Shown: in pieces, positions 32,553 to 41,408 of the stretch
Layout: every line of letters starts with the position of its first letter
How positions within the stretch are numbered: position 1 is the stretch's first letter
Assembly: GCA_944326085.1 (NCBI GenBank)
Contig: CALVCL010000002.1
Location: forward strand, 62,001-126,000
Source: an uncultured Tidjanibacter sp.
Lineage (GTDB): Bacteria > Bacteroidota > Bacteroidia > Bacteroidales > Rikenellaceae
Direction of reading: 5' to 3'
Length of the DNA: 64,000 bases
Notes under the pieces: generated by a model
What the model was told of the DNA's origin: nothing
Seen by the model: only the letters and a program-made list of their open reading frames with translations
Databases searched by the model: none
Position numbers and translations under genes: made by a program

Positions 32553-33158
32553 TTAACGCAAATCGCTGCTGATTATCTGCATGAACTCTTCGCGGGTAGT
32601 CTGCATTTTAAGGAATGCGCCGGAGAATGCCGACGTTGTCGTCACCGAGTTCTGCTTCTGAATGCCTCGCATCTGCATGCAGGTGTGGGCAGCTTCGATA
32701 ACAACTGCTACACCAAGCGGTTCCAGTGTTTCCTGTATGCAGTCACGTATCTGTACCGTCAGACGCTCCTGAACCTGAAAACGGCGCGCAAAGCATTCTA
32801 CCACGCGGGCTATCTTCGACAGCCCCGTTATATATCCGTTAGGGATATATGCCACATGCGCCTTGCCGTAGAATGGCAGCATATGATGCTCGCACATCGA
32901 ATACAGTTCAATATCCTTAACCACCACCATATGACGGTAATCCTCCTTGAATTTTGCCGACAGCAGTATTTCACGCGGATCCTCGCTGTAACCTTTCGTT
33001 AGAAATGTCATGGCTTTTGCCACACGTTCGGGGGTTTTCAGCAATCCCTCGCGCGATGTATCCTCGCCGAGCAATTCCAATATGCGTTTATAGTGCTCGC
33101 CAAGTTCCTTAATCGCCTCTTCGTTATATATGTCGGCCCTTTCGTAGAGTTTGTCCAT
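32553..33158 (-). CDS. folE: GTP cyclohydrolase I
   Basis: Opens GTP to dihydroneopterin triphosphate, the first step of folate synthesis. From ATG 33158 it has 201 residues. The zinc and GTP site is visible in [23 protein letters not shown] near residue 100 (Cys and His ligands) and [13 protein letters not shown] near 125, with the third ligand Cys in HTCMQMRGI near 172. The promoter at 33180-33187 lies just upstream, which rules out the longer start at 33191. folK and folP are elsewhere in the window, not in an operon with it. Confidence 0.96.
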   Translation of the reverse strand: MDKLYERADIYNEEAIKELGEHYKRILELLGEDTSREGLLKTPERVAKAMTFLTKGYSEDPREILLSAKFKEDYRHMVVVKDIELYSMCEHHMLPFYGKAHVAYIPNGYITGLSKIARVVECFARRFQVQERLTVQIRDCIQETLEPLGVAVVIEAAHTCMQMRGIQKQNSVTTTSAFSGAFLKMQTTREEFMQIISSDLR

Positions 33159-33179
33159 TGTCTTGTCTGTTTTGGAGTG

Positions 33180-33187
33180 CAAATGTA
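33180..33187 (-). promoter_or_regulatory. Bacteroidota -7 box for folE
   Basis: TACATTTG on the minus strand; implies a leader of roughly 15 bases. Confidence 0.7.
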
Positions 33188-33202
33188 TCATATTTTCCGC
33201 TG

Positions 33203-34366
33203 CTAAAAAATACGTTCCGTACGTGAGGCATCCGTGAGTGCCATACTATCCCAGTCGACACCCGACAACAGCACAGCTCCAGATGCCGATCCCTTTTCAA
33301 ACCCTGCAAAACGTTCACCCAGCCCCAATGCCATGGCACCGTTTAATGTCACCCAATCAAGCAGTTCTTCGAGCGGCACATTTCCTAATGCCCGCAATTC
33401 AGCCACCATGTCTAGCGATGTGTTGGAAGCCAGCGAATCGGTTCCCACGGCGATGTTGACCCCCTTGCGGCGCAACAGTTCCACGGGAGGTTCCATACGT
33501 GATATGTATCGGTTCGAACGCGGACACAGCACCCATGTCACCCGGCCGGTAAAATGCGACAGTATTATATCCACATCCTCCTCGGTAACACAGCAGTTGT
33601 GTACCAGCAGTATGTCACGGTCAGCAGGTACTGCTGACGTAATGCGTCGTGCCGGCGATCCATATCCTGCAAAATCTATCTCCAGTCCGCGCTTGCCGTA
33701 CCATTCATACAGACTGCCGCATCCTTCGAAAAGTTCGCGTTCGGCCGGACTTTCCATGAAATGTATTGACAACGGTCTATTGCAAGGTCCATACCCTACG
33801 GCACTACGGAAAGCGGCATCCTGCAGCGAATATGTGGAATGTGGCGTCACGACACATCGCATTCCCGTACCAATACCATCTGTCATTACAGGAATAAGCG
33901 TCCCAGCATCCCCAACTGCCAGCCCAAACAGTTCAACGAAGTTGAGATAAGCTACCGGACTGCGGCGCTTGATCCCGAACGTCAAGGAGCCGTTGCCCAC
34001 ATCTCCAACGGCGCCTACCCCCTGATGCCACAATGCGCGGTCGGCATCCTCGGCTGCGCGCAGTTTCTCGGTGCGGTCGGCAATATCCCTGACACGTCCC
34101 ATGTCACGTGCAAAGGCAGTAAATCCACCGCCCTGCGGTATGGCATCGCGGAGATACGACAGTTCCAGATGACAGTGTGCATCCACAAGGTCTGGCAGGA
34201 GAATACCGTTGTAGTACTCCACACCGGCCTGTGCATCAATGTTCTCACATGTCTCGATGCCTTCCACCACGCCGTCACTCGACCACGAGACTATCGCATT
34301 GCGAACCAACGAGCGGCGATGGTATACGTAATGCGCTGCTATCCGCCTTGGGTTTGATGTATTCAT
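33203..34366 (-). CDS. amidohydrolase (cytosine deaminase/chlorohydrolase-like)
   Basis: 387 residues of the TIM-barrel amidohydrolase superfamily. Metal ligands are visible in [13 protein letters not shown] near residue 62 (HxH), in [11 protein letters not shown] and the [12 protein letters not shown] block near 200, and in [17 protein letters not shown] near 305. The pattern resembles TrzN/SsnA-type deaminases and hydrolases, but the substrate cannot be fixed. The start at 34366 is kept because [17 protein letters not shown] resembles the typical leading beta strand, yet it overlaps the end of the DUF4296 gene by 92 bases in another frame. Expression is probably from the upstream rbfA-permease-DUF4296 run. 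Confidence 0.85.
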   Translation of the reverse strand: MNTSNPRRIAAHYVYHRRSLVRNAIVSWSSDGVVEGIETCENIDAQAGVEYYNGILLPDLVDAHCHLELSYLRDAIPQGGGFTAFARDMGRVRDIADRTEKLRAAEDADRALWHQGVGAVGDVGNGSLTFGIKRRSPVAYLNFVELFGLAVGDAGTLIPVMTDGIGTGMRCVVTPHSTYSLQDAAFRSAVGYGPCNRPLSIHFMESPAERELFEGCGSLYEWYGKRGLEIDFAGYGSPARRITSAVPADRDILLVHNCCVTEEDVDIILSHFTGRVTWVLCPRSNRYISRMEPPVELLRRKGVNIAVGTDSLASNTSLDMVAELRALGNVPLEELLDWVTLNGAMALGLGERFAGFEKGSASGAVLLSGVDWDSMALTDASRTERIF

Positions 34367-35186
34367 AATACTCCTTGCCGTTTATCATCAGTCGGTACGA
34401 ATATTCGTACGACAATATCTTGCGTGCCTCCTCTATCGTCGGATAGTGGGTCACCACGATGGAATCTATCGTCAGCATTATACGTTTGGGCTTCTCCGGA
34501 TAGTTACCGAACGTAAGCTCCAGTCCGGCCAGACGCCCGTCAGCCTGAAGCATGGTTTCGTACTTAGTATGTTTGTCACGTGTCATTCTGAACGACGAAC
34601 TTACCAAAGTCTCACCATCGGCCGACAACAACTTGTGACGATTGTATGGATATCTGTTGCCATCAAGCGAATCGAGCATGTAATAGTACGATATACCCAC
34701 TGTACCTGCACCACGGTATATAGGAACACGCAATGTCATGAGAGACGAGTCGGCCATGCTGCGCAGCTTTATGGCAGAATCGCAGCGGAATATTTCCTTC
34801 GTGCTAACAGCCTTTGCCATGCTGTCTATTTGCTCCATAACCCACACCTTGCGGCGTATTGTCTCGTCCTGAGCTTCGAGTTTCGCTATTGCAGCATCTA
34901 CTATGTCGGTCAGTCTGAAACTCTTGCGTCGGGTGGCATCGATTATGGTGCGCTTGAAGTCATCTTCGGTATAGCCGTAACGCTCTATCAGCGGCGCATA
35001 CACGTCTACGCTGTCGAGGCTCATGTTCAACGGATGCTGTTCTATGTATGCGTTCTGCAGATACATGTCACGGAATATGTCGGCGAGTTTATCGTCCGGT
35101 ATCTGCTTGTACCCCTTGCATGAAGCCAGTGCCAACATTATCGCAGCGACAACCAACACCATGCGTCCTATTATCATACGTTCCAT
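34275..35186 (-). CDS. DUF4296 lipoprotein
   Basis: 303 residues. The N-terminus has a short hydrophobic stretch ending in LALASCKG (Cys about 23), a lipoprotein signal. PDDKLADIFRDMYLQNAYIEQ near residue 30 (quoted in parts) is the DUF4296 helical motif of Bacteroidota lipoproteins. The rest is mostly beta-strand-like and has no catalytic motif. Function unknown. It starts 13 bases inside the end of the permease gene and its 3-prime end overlaps the amidohydrolase, so three adjacent genes are translationally linked. The start may be one of three nearby ATGs. Confidence 0.8.
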   Translation of the reverse strand: MERMIIGRMVLVVAAIMLALASCKGYKQIPDDKLADIFRDMYLQNAYIEQHPLNMSLDSVDVYAPLIERYGYTEDDFKRTIIDATRRKSFRLTDIVDAAIAKLEAQDETIRRKVWVMEQIDSMAKAVSTKEIFRCDSAIKLRSMADSSLMTLRVPIYRGAGTVGISYYYMLDSLDGNRYPYNRHKLLSADGETLVSSSFRMTRDKHTKYETMLQADGRLAGLELTFGNYPEKPKRIMLTIDSIVVTHYPTIEEARKILSYEYSYRLMINGKEYYEYIKPKADSSALRIPSPLVGSQCDSLVVE

Positions 35187-36397
35187 ATTCTTATCGAAGA
35201 TTTAGGTATCATTCGCCGAACCGTAAGTTCGTTAATCACCCACGTTACGATCATGGAGGCAAACGCTATCGCCACAATGTCCAACGGTCTCACCAATACC
35301 GGATATGCATCAACCACAAATGTTGGTGCCCCTATCTTTATCAGTTTGAAATACTGCTGCACGAGCGAGAATAACAGTCCTACCACTAATCCTCCGGCCG
35401 TACCTATGCCACTTATAAGCATTCCCTCACCAACAAATATGCGCCTCACAAATTTCACATCGGCCCCCATCGTGAACATTATCCTCACATCGGGACGCTT
35501 GTCGAGTATCAGCATCACAAGCGACCCTACTATCGAAAACGATGCTATGACGAGTACCAGCAGGCTGATGAAAAATATACCCAACTTTTCCAGCTTCATG
35601 ATACGGTACATCGAAGCCTTTTGCTCGTAGCGAGTCATCACATTGAATTCGTCTCCAAGCTCCGCAGCAAGTCTTTTTCTTACCGTTTCCTGACGTGCAT
35701 CACCCGTATTCACCGCTATGGCCGATGCACGGTTCGGATAGTCCAACAGATTTTGTGCGAATTCAAGCGTCGTCAGCACATACGTACGGTCTGTTTCGGC
35801 ATCGAGCGAGAAGATTCCGGCAGGAAATATTCCATCTACTTTGTAGCCGTCTACCGGCAGCAACGACGAATATTCGCCTCTGCGTGCGGCATATACATAT
35901 AATTTATCGAACAGTGCCGTCCTTATACCAAGGTCGTATGCTATACCCTGCCCTACGACCGCCTGTTCCATATCTCCGAAACGCAGTTCGTAGTCGCCAC
36001 GGTACACAACATCGCGTACCGGCACCACGCGGTCGTATGACGCATCAACGCCACGCAGCCTTGCGGTTGTCTGCCGCCCCCTGTACTGCAGCAACACGCT
36101 CTCCTCCAGCACGAACGAAAAGCCTTCCACGCCTTCCGCATGCAATGCTTCTGCCGGAATTTCATCCATGCTGAACGTCTTGCCCTCCGCCGGTACTACC
36201 CACAGGTCTGGGTCGAACACCGTGTACATACCTTTCACCAGATTGTCAAACCCATTGAACACCGACATCAGAATAACCATGGCCGCAACAGGTATGCCAA
36301 CTGCGAATATGCTCACCTTCGAGATGATATTTATCACCGAAAGCGAATTCCGCGACAAAAGGTAACGACGTGCGAAAAGCGTTACTATGCGTCCCAC
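35174..36397 (-). CDS. ABC transporter permease, LolC/FtsX type
   Basis: 407 residues with the four-helix FtsX plan: one helix near 20-45, a large periplasmic domain (about 50-265), and three helices near 270-300, 320-345 and 370-395. LLSRNSLSVINIISKVSIF at the start is the LolC/E-type motif. LolCDE extracts lipoproteins from the inner membrane, and MacB-type permeases export others; a LolD-like ATPase is encoded at 53902-54567, far from here. The gene overlaps DUF4296 by 13 bases and follows rbfA by 10 bases. This spacing suggests one transcript. Confidence 0.88.
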   Translation of the reverse strand: MGRIVTLFARRYLLSRNSLSVINIISKVSIFAVGIPVAAMVILMSVFNGFDNLVKGMYTVFDPDLWVVPAEGKTFSMDEIPAEALHAEGVEGFSFVLEESVLLQYRGRQTTARLRGVDASYDRVVPVRDVVYRGDYELRFGDMEQAVVGQGIAYDLGIRTALFDKLYVYAARRGEYSSLLPVDGYKVDGIFPAGIFSLDAETDRTYVLTTLEFAQNLLDYPNRASAIAVNTGDARQETVRKRLAAELGDEFNVMTRYEQKASMYRIMKLEKLGIFFISLLVLVIASFSIVGSLVMLILDKRPDVRIMFTMGADVKFVRRIFVGEGMLISGIGTAGGLVVGLLFSLVQQYFKLIKIGAPTFVVDAYPVLVRPLDIVAIAFASMIVTWVINELTVRRMIPKSSIRIWNV

Positions 36398-36407
36398 GGT
36401 ACAGTCT

Positions 36408-36743
36408 CTACTTTAGAAGCTTGTCGATATTCTCAATGTATTCCAGCGAATCATCGAGAAAGAAACTGAGTTCCGGAACCACCCGCAACTGGTTGCGGAT
36501 ACGCGTACCGAGCGCCTTTCGGATACGCCATGCGTTTGCCTCTACAGCTTCCATAACGGCTGCGCTGCGCTCGAATGGGAATATGCTGAGATATATCTTT
36601 GCATAGCCGAGGTCGGGACTCATCCTCACAGCCGTAACCGTCACCATAGCCCCCTGCAGCACTTCAGGACACTCCTTTGTAAAGATGTCGCTTATGTCTT
36701 TCTGGATTTGTTTGGCTACCTTGCTCTGCCTTGTCGTTTCCAT
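36408..36743 (-). CDS. rbfA: 30S ribosome-binding factor A
   Basis: 111 residues. RbfA binds the 30S precursor near the 5-prime end of 16S rRNA during late maturation, especially in the cold. The KH-like fold is supported by SKVAKQIQKDISDIFTKE near the start, ITVTAVRMSPDLGYAKIYLS (as VRMSPDLGYAKIYLS) in the centre and RIRKALGTRIRNQLRVVPELSFFLDDSLE, split between its strands, toward the end. It begins 40 bases behind the outer membrane barrel gene and ends 10 bases before the permease, so it is likely cotranscribed. Confidence 0.95.
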   Translation of the reverse strand: METTRQSKVAKQIQKDISDIFTKECPEVLQGAMVTVTAVRMSPDLGYAKIYLSIFPFERSAAVMEAVEANAWRIRKALGTRIRNQLRVVPELSFFLDDSLEYIENIDKLLK

Positions 36744-36783
36744 TGTTTATAATTTTACACATTCTAAAACACCATAATGCCGT

Positions 36784-37659
36784 TCAATCTACGACTGTAT
36801 CATCCCCAGAGACTTCATTGACAACAGCCGTTGCGGTCTCCACAGTCTCTTCCGCCATTTCCGACACGGCTTTCTCCTTCACATTTTCCGTCTCAACCGC
36901 AGTATCGCCGCCTTCCTGCTCCTCCATGGCCTCCTTTGCCTGACGTTTTGCTATGATACGTGCGTACCATGGTGGCGGAGCCGGAGTATGAGGCTTGTCT
37001 CCAAGACGATAGAAAAAACCGAGTGATATACTTATATTATCGAGCGGCGAACGCACCGGATTGCCGGAATATACAGCATTGTTACGCAATATGTCACCGT
37101 AGCTGAAATAATATCGTCCTTCAACCATCAGTTCCCAGCGGCCGAATATAAAATTCATGCCGATACCACCCAACAGGCCATAGTTCATAGGATTATCCCT
37201 CACCAGTATCATATGGTAAGGTCCCTCGGTCACTGTGCCGTCCGACTGCATCCACTCATAGGCACTGATATTGTACGATGCCCACACTCCGGCATTGAGA
37301 AATACCCTCATGCGGTTATCGTTGAAGTTCATGTGTATGTGCCATATGAGCGGAAGATTCACTGTATTGTAAATTCTTCGCGTGTAGTCTTCCGAGCCCA
37401 CACCTGCCTGAATTTGGTAAGCACGTTGGATAAACTCCAATTCAGCGCCTATCGCCCCTATATATCTGACCTTGCCGTAATATTTCCATTGTATGCCGCC
37501 GGACCATGTCCCCCACACCCACTCCATCGGATACCACGATACTGGTGTGAAACGGCCGTAACCTATTCCCCAGCCACCGCGAGCTCCGATATAATGCTGT
37601 GCACGGCCTGGCAACACAACCGCCGCCAGTAATAATATCAATATAACTGTTTTCTTCAT
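36784..37659 (-). CDS. outer membrane beta-barrel protein (PorT-like)
   Basis: 291 residues with a signal peptide (MKKTVILILLLAAVVLPGRAQ). Residues about 22-230 consist of short alternating strands with many aromatic residues, as in an eight-stranded barrel (GGWGIGYGRF, VRYIGAIGAELEFIQRAY, LLGGIGMNFIFGRWELMVEG, quoted as separate strands). The last 60 residues are a polar, glutamate-rich tail (KEAMEEQEGGDTAVE, ending GDDTVVD), unusual for a barrel. Its role is unknown; the PorT family includes type IX secretion parts, but the resemblance here is general. It follows the Ig-like protein by 27 bases. Confidence 0.75.
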   Translation of the reverse strand: MKKTVILILLLAAVVLPGRAQHYIGARGGWGIGYGRFTPVSWYPMEWVWGTWSGGIQWKYYGKVRYIGAIGAELEFIQRAYQIQAGVGSEDYTRRIYNTVNLPLIWHIHMNFNDNRMRVFLNAGVWASYNISAYEWMQSDGTVTEGPYHMILVRDNPMNYGLLGGIGMNFIFGRWELMVEGRYYFSYGDILRNNAVYSGNPVRSPLDNISISLGFFYRLGDKPHTPAPPPWYARIIAKRQAKEAMEEQEGGDTAVETENVKEKAVSEMAEETVETATAVVNEVSGDDTVVD

Positions 37660-37686
37660 CCGATACTATTTACGCTACATGTGCTG

Positions 37687-39771
37687 TCAGAACATTCCTC
37701 CGGTGCCAAACCCACCTGTAGGGTTGAAGGCATTCGAACTGTTAGTCCTTGTGTTGTTCTGCTGCTGTTGCTGCTGCTTCTTAGCCTTTTCAATCCTCTC
37801 TTCCATAAGTCGCTGAGCACGCACAATCTCCTGCTTGCGCAACTGCTGGCGAATATCGTTTATGTCTACCGGTCGGAACAGTTTGTCCATGTCCACTGCC
37901 AGTTCAATCTCCCAGTTGGCTTTCAAGGCAATCAATTCATTGCCCGACTCAGGAATATACACCTCAACACGTTCGGGCTGCCTGTGCAGCAATAGATCGC
38001 CCGTATCCCACTGCCCGTTACCATTCATATCTTCCACAACACGAAGTATAACCTCCCCAGGCTTGATATATCGGAACACATATGTTCCCGTGACGACATC
38101 CTTTTTCTCCTGTAAAAGCGAACTTTTCGAGTCAAGAAGCTGCAATATGTAGCGGCTGGTATCGCTCTTGCCACGTACCTTCACGGTCAGCATGCCATAC
38201 TCTTCAGGCGACATTATCGTGAAATCGGATTTTATTGTATCGTTACGCTGGCCTGCTACATCGAGAAACACGCTATCCGGTATCAATAGCTGATACTTCT
38301 GACCTGGCATCCATTGTGCAGACAGTACCCATTTCTGCAGACTCGTGGTATCCTGTCTTATCTCATATCTAACGCGATACATGTCCTCGCCTTCGCCATA
38401 TCTCACGAGTGAAATACGTGCACTGTCCATTTCAACTATGGGATAATCGAAACTTATCGTTACGTTATTCTCCGGATTAACACTGCCGCTGGCATCAATC
38501 TGATACTTGAATGGATTTGGTTTTTCCGGCGGTGTATACTCCTCGCCGTTGCGCTCGGCCCTTTCGCGTTCGCGTTCTTCACGCTCCCTTGCCTTCTGCT
38601 CGTCCTTTGACTCAATATATTTCCAAAAGAGCGTCAGTTTGTCGGTATTGGGAACCAGGTTATTGATACTGTCATGCTTCAGATATGTAATACGCCCCTT
38701 TATGGTATCGGGCAACATTTCCGAAGGCACGTTGAGCCATAAGTTTATAGTATCTCGAGTCGGTGAAACATATTCGGTAATTATCTGTGTCGAATCTATG
38801 CCGTCCAGATAGAGCGAATCTATCTGCGGATATGGAGCGTTAAAGTACAGTTCAATCTTGTGTTGCGAGGGACGTTTCTGTTCCGACAGGTTCTGACGCT
38901 TGAACTGTTTGTCCATGAACATTCGTATGTACAACTGCGGTTCGGCAGTCATGTATTGCCGCGTCGTGTCGTACCATGCCGTAAAGCTTGGTAATTCGGC
39001 AGGGTTATACACTTCATCGAGAAAGCCTACCTTGTCCGTACCAGGTTCATAGGAGAAATTGCCATTCGTATCCTCTATCGCATATACGACATAATCTATC
39101 GGCTTAAGGTTCTGTGCTATGAATATACCGTTGTTTTCGGCTCGCGCTATTACATCGGGCAATACATTGAACAGCGTGGAATCAAACACAGGCAGCGTGT
39201 CGGACCTGTCCTTGTCGAAAAGGCGCAAATACGGTTCACGCATGAATGCCGAATCAGCAGCATCATAGAAGAAAAGCAATGTTTTCTCCACACTATCTTT
39301 TTTGTAGGCATCTACCGTATATCCAGACACAAACATGGAGTCTATTTCCGGTCCTGTCGAGAACACATAACGGAAACCGTTGAGAGGATTTCCTTCATTA
39401 TTGTCGCATATGCTGCTGCCGAAATTGAGGGCATAGGTGGTATTCGGTGCGAGCGTGTCGAGTATTTCCACCTGTACGCCGCGACCCTTTATGGTAAGTG
39501 TCGGCGTTCTTTTCATTTTTGGAGAGGTAAAAAACTCCTTCTGCTGATCTTTGAGCTGCACATACTCATCAAAATATATGTATATGCGCTTGCCCTGCAA
39601 ATTGGTGGTATTGAAGAACGGCTGTGCCCCCATGACAACCGGTGGTATCGTATCCTTCGGCCCACCCTCCGGAGCTCCTATATTGGCACACCGGATGAAA
39701 AAGGCCGAACTGAAAAGTATCGTTACTGCCGTCTTCAAATATAATTTAGCGTATGTCCATCCTGCTCTCAT
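37687..39771 (-). CDS. Ig-like domain (SbsA-type) lipoprotein
   Basis: 694 residues. A hydrophobic N-terminus ending in FIRCANIGAPEGG gives a probable lipidated cysteine near residue 28. The SbsA-like Ig domain follows (about 35-145): KDTIPPVVMGAQPFFN, then ITFDEYVQLKD-like IYFDEYVQLKD and PNTTYALNFG. The rest contains repeated beta domains and a charged stretch with KEREERE-type runs. The C-terminus has a run of glutamines (QQQQQQ) before a glycine-rich end (GGFGTGGMF). The typical family role is surface or periplasmic scaffolding and is unproven. It shares a strand and short spacer with the barrel protein at 36784-37659. Confidence 0.82.
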   Translation of the reverse strand: MRAGWTYAKLYLKTAVTILFSSAFFIRCANIGAPEGGPKDTIPPVVMGAQPFFNTTNLQGKRIYIYFDEYVQLKDQQKEFFTSPKMKRTPTLTIKGRGVQVEILDTLAPNTTYALNFGSSICDNNEGNPLNGFRYVFSTGPEIDSMFVSGYTVDAYKKDSVEKTLLFFYDAADSAFMREPYLRLFDKDRSDTLPVFDSTLFNVLPDVIARAENNGIFIAQNLKPIDYVVYAIEDTNGNFSYEPGTDKVGFLDEVYNPAELPSFTAWYDTTRQYMTAEPQLYIRMFMDKQFKRQNLSEQKRPSQHKIELYFNAPYPQIDSLYLDGIDSTQIITEYVSPTRDTINLWLNVPSEMLPDTIKGRITYLKHDSINNLVPNTDKLTLFWKYIESKDEQKAREREERERERAERNGEEYTPPEKPNPFKYQIDASGSVNPENNVTISFDYPIVEMDSARISLVRYGEGEDMYRVRYEIRQDTTSLQKWVLSAQWMPGQKYQLLIPDSVFLDVAGQRNDTIKSDFTIMSPEEYGMLTVKVRGKSDTSRYILQLLDSKSSLLQEKKDVVTGTYVFRYIKPGEVILRVVEDMNGNGQWDTGDLLLHRQPERVEVYIPESGNELIALKANWEIELAVDMDKLFRPVDINDIRQQLRKQEIVRAQRLMEERIEKAKKQQQQQQNNTRTNSSNAFNPTGGFGTGGMF

Positions 39772-39811
39772 TAGCAGTTCTCTGAATTCTTGTTAACGTT
39801 TTGCAAATATC

Positions 39812-39819
39812 GTCATTAT
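39812..39819 (-). promoter_or_regulatory. possible -7 box for the Ig-like lipoprotein
   Basis: GATATTTG on the minus strand, one mismatch from TATATTTG, about 40 bases before the start at 39771. Confidence 0.35.
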
Positions 39820-39832
39820 CAACGGAACTTCG

Positions 39833-40837
39833 TTACACGGCAGGTTCCGTTGAACCATTCTCTCCTTCGCCGTCATCGGGACGCTCCACGGCAACATTCC
39901 AAGTATTGTACGTCCAGCTGTCGCCAGACTTGCGCAGGTCCACCAGCAGGTTCAGCGTATCGCGTACGGGGTTCGAGGTAAGGTCGAGATAGCTGTACGC
40001 ATACACACGCTCCTCATCAATACCTGGTGCTTCGTTGTACACGACCACCATTATGCTTTCAAGATTGCCGCCGATATCCATTTTCATCATCTCGCCGCTC
40101 CATTCGCCAGAAACACTGTACGGCACCTCGACATACACATCGCTGCCTTCCTCTTCCTGATATTCCGCAATTCCCGAGCTGGCCTGCGCCCACGATACTA
40201 CACGACCGCCATTCGACTTACTGAAATCATAATATGCATAGCAACGCGCCACCGTCATTATATCTGATACCAAGGAACCGACATGCCATATCGTTGGTTT
40301 AATGAACAGTTCCGTATCTACCGGTATCACTACATCGTCGTATCCGTAGAACTTCCATGGCTTCTTCTCAACCGGAAGTGTCTGCCCCTCTTTCCAGTCA
40401 AGCGGCGCAAACTTTATTGTCACGTACATATTAGGCAGGCCTTCCACTACATTTGCATTCCCTGTGGCCCACATGTCGTATTTGGTGTCCACCACCAACA
40501 GCATGACAGGCTTGTCAGTGAATTCCGCTTGAAACACATTGCTGTCAGGACCTACAGGGAGCAGTTCCTCGTCGTAGCTTATTTGCTGCCCAGGATTGTT
40601 TACCGATGTGGCAATGCCATTTCGCGCATCCTCTATCGAAGTGACCTCCCACTGTGATGCATCGGCATAAAACACGAATACCCGCGCCGTTTCCAAAGGT
40701 ACAGGTTCCGTCACGCTCTTACGCTCCTGCCATGTCACCGTAAGGTTGTATCGGCAGTCGAGAGCAGGTGACTTGCACGACACGCCGACCAGACATGTCA
40801 CAACCACCAATACCATCACACACAATATACGTCTCAT
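39833..40837 (-). CDS. lipoprotein of unrecognised family
   Basis: 334 residues. Signal peptide MRRILCVMVLVVVTCLVGVSC with the lipid Cys at 21, followed by KSPALDCRYNLTVTWQERK. The mature part is mostly beta-strand-like, with VFVFYADASQWEV near 50 and VNPGQQISYDEELLP near 80, resembling fimbrial-associated or DUF-type Bacteroidales lipoproteins that I cannot name with confidence. No catalytic motif is visible, and the C-terminus is acidic and low complexity. It shares ATGA with the folK stop, so it is translated right after FolK. Function unknown. Confidence 0.65.
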   Translation of the reverse strand: MRRILCVMVLVVVTCLVGVSCKSPALDCRYNLTVTWQERKSVTEPVPLETARVFVFYADASQWEVTSIEDARNGIATSVNNPGQQISYDEELLPVGPDSNVFQAEFTDKPVMLLVVDTKYDMWATGNANVVEGLPNMYVTIKFAPLDWKEGQTLPVEKKPWKFYGYDDVVIPVDTELFIKPTIWHVGSLVSDIMTVARCYAYYDFSKSNGGRVVSWAQASSGIAEYQEEEGSDVYVEVPYSVSGEWSGEMMKMDIGGNLESIMVVVYNEAPGIDEERVYAYSYLDLTSNPVRDTLNLLVDLRKSGDSWTYNTWNVAVERPDDGEGENGSTEPAV

Positions 40838-41358
40838 ACCCTCATGCAGTTATCCGATACGTCGGTCATTCTTGCCAACAATTCCTTCCTCATCTGTTCC
40901 ACGGTTTTGCCCAGCACGGGGTGTACCTTGTGTGGCACTATCTCCGACAACGGGGCAAGCACGAAATCACGTTCCTGCATCAGCGGATGAGGTATCGTGA
41001 GGTCATCGTCCTCAAGTATCATGTCATCGTAAAATACAATATCTATATCTATAACCCTCGACGAATAACGTTCACCTGTACCGGCCTTGTAGGCCGCTTC
41101 CGTGGCACGATCACGTCCCAAACGGTTCTCTATGCTGTGAATGGTCTCCAGCAGTTCATACGGTGTGAGGTCGGTATCTACCTCCAGTGCCTGATTTTTG
41201 AAATCGTCACCGGATGTAAATCCCCATGCCTTGCTCGCATACACGTGCGAACAATGCATGACAATGCCTATCTCGTCATTTATAAGTTGTTGGGCATGGC
41301 GCAACCGTGGTTTCATATCCCCGATATTACCCCCCATTATCAATACAGCTCTTGCCAT
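40834..41358 (-). CDS. folK: 2-amino-4-hydroxy-6-hydroxymethyldihydropteridine pyrophosphokinase
   Basis: 174 residues. It pyrophosphorylates the pterin just before FolP. The opening ARAVLIMGGNIGDM is the HPPK strand and the RVIDIDIVFYDD block (near residue 105) with IPHPLMQERDFVLAPL (near 130) is diagnostic of the family, including the aspartates that bind magnesium. It overlaps the lipoprotein downstream by four bases and lies 50 bases behind holB. Folate genes are scattered in this genome: folE at 32553, folP at 54551. Confidence 0.95.
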   Translation of the reverse strand: MARAVLIMGGNIGDMKPRLRHAQQLINDEIGIVMHCSHVYASKAWGFTSGDDFKNQALEVDTDLTPYELLETIHSIENRLGRDRATEAAYKAGTGERYSSRVIDIDIVFYDDMILEDDDLTIPHPLMQERDFVLAPLSEIVPHKVHPVLGKTVEQMRKELLARMTDVSDNCMRV

Positions 41359-41408
41359 TTACAATAAATACGTTTATAATGTGAGACGGCACGTCACCGT
41401 CGTGCCTG

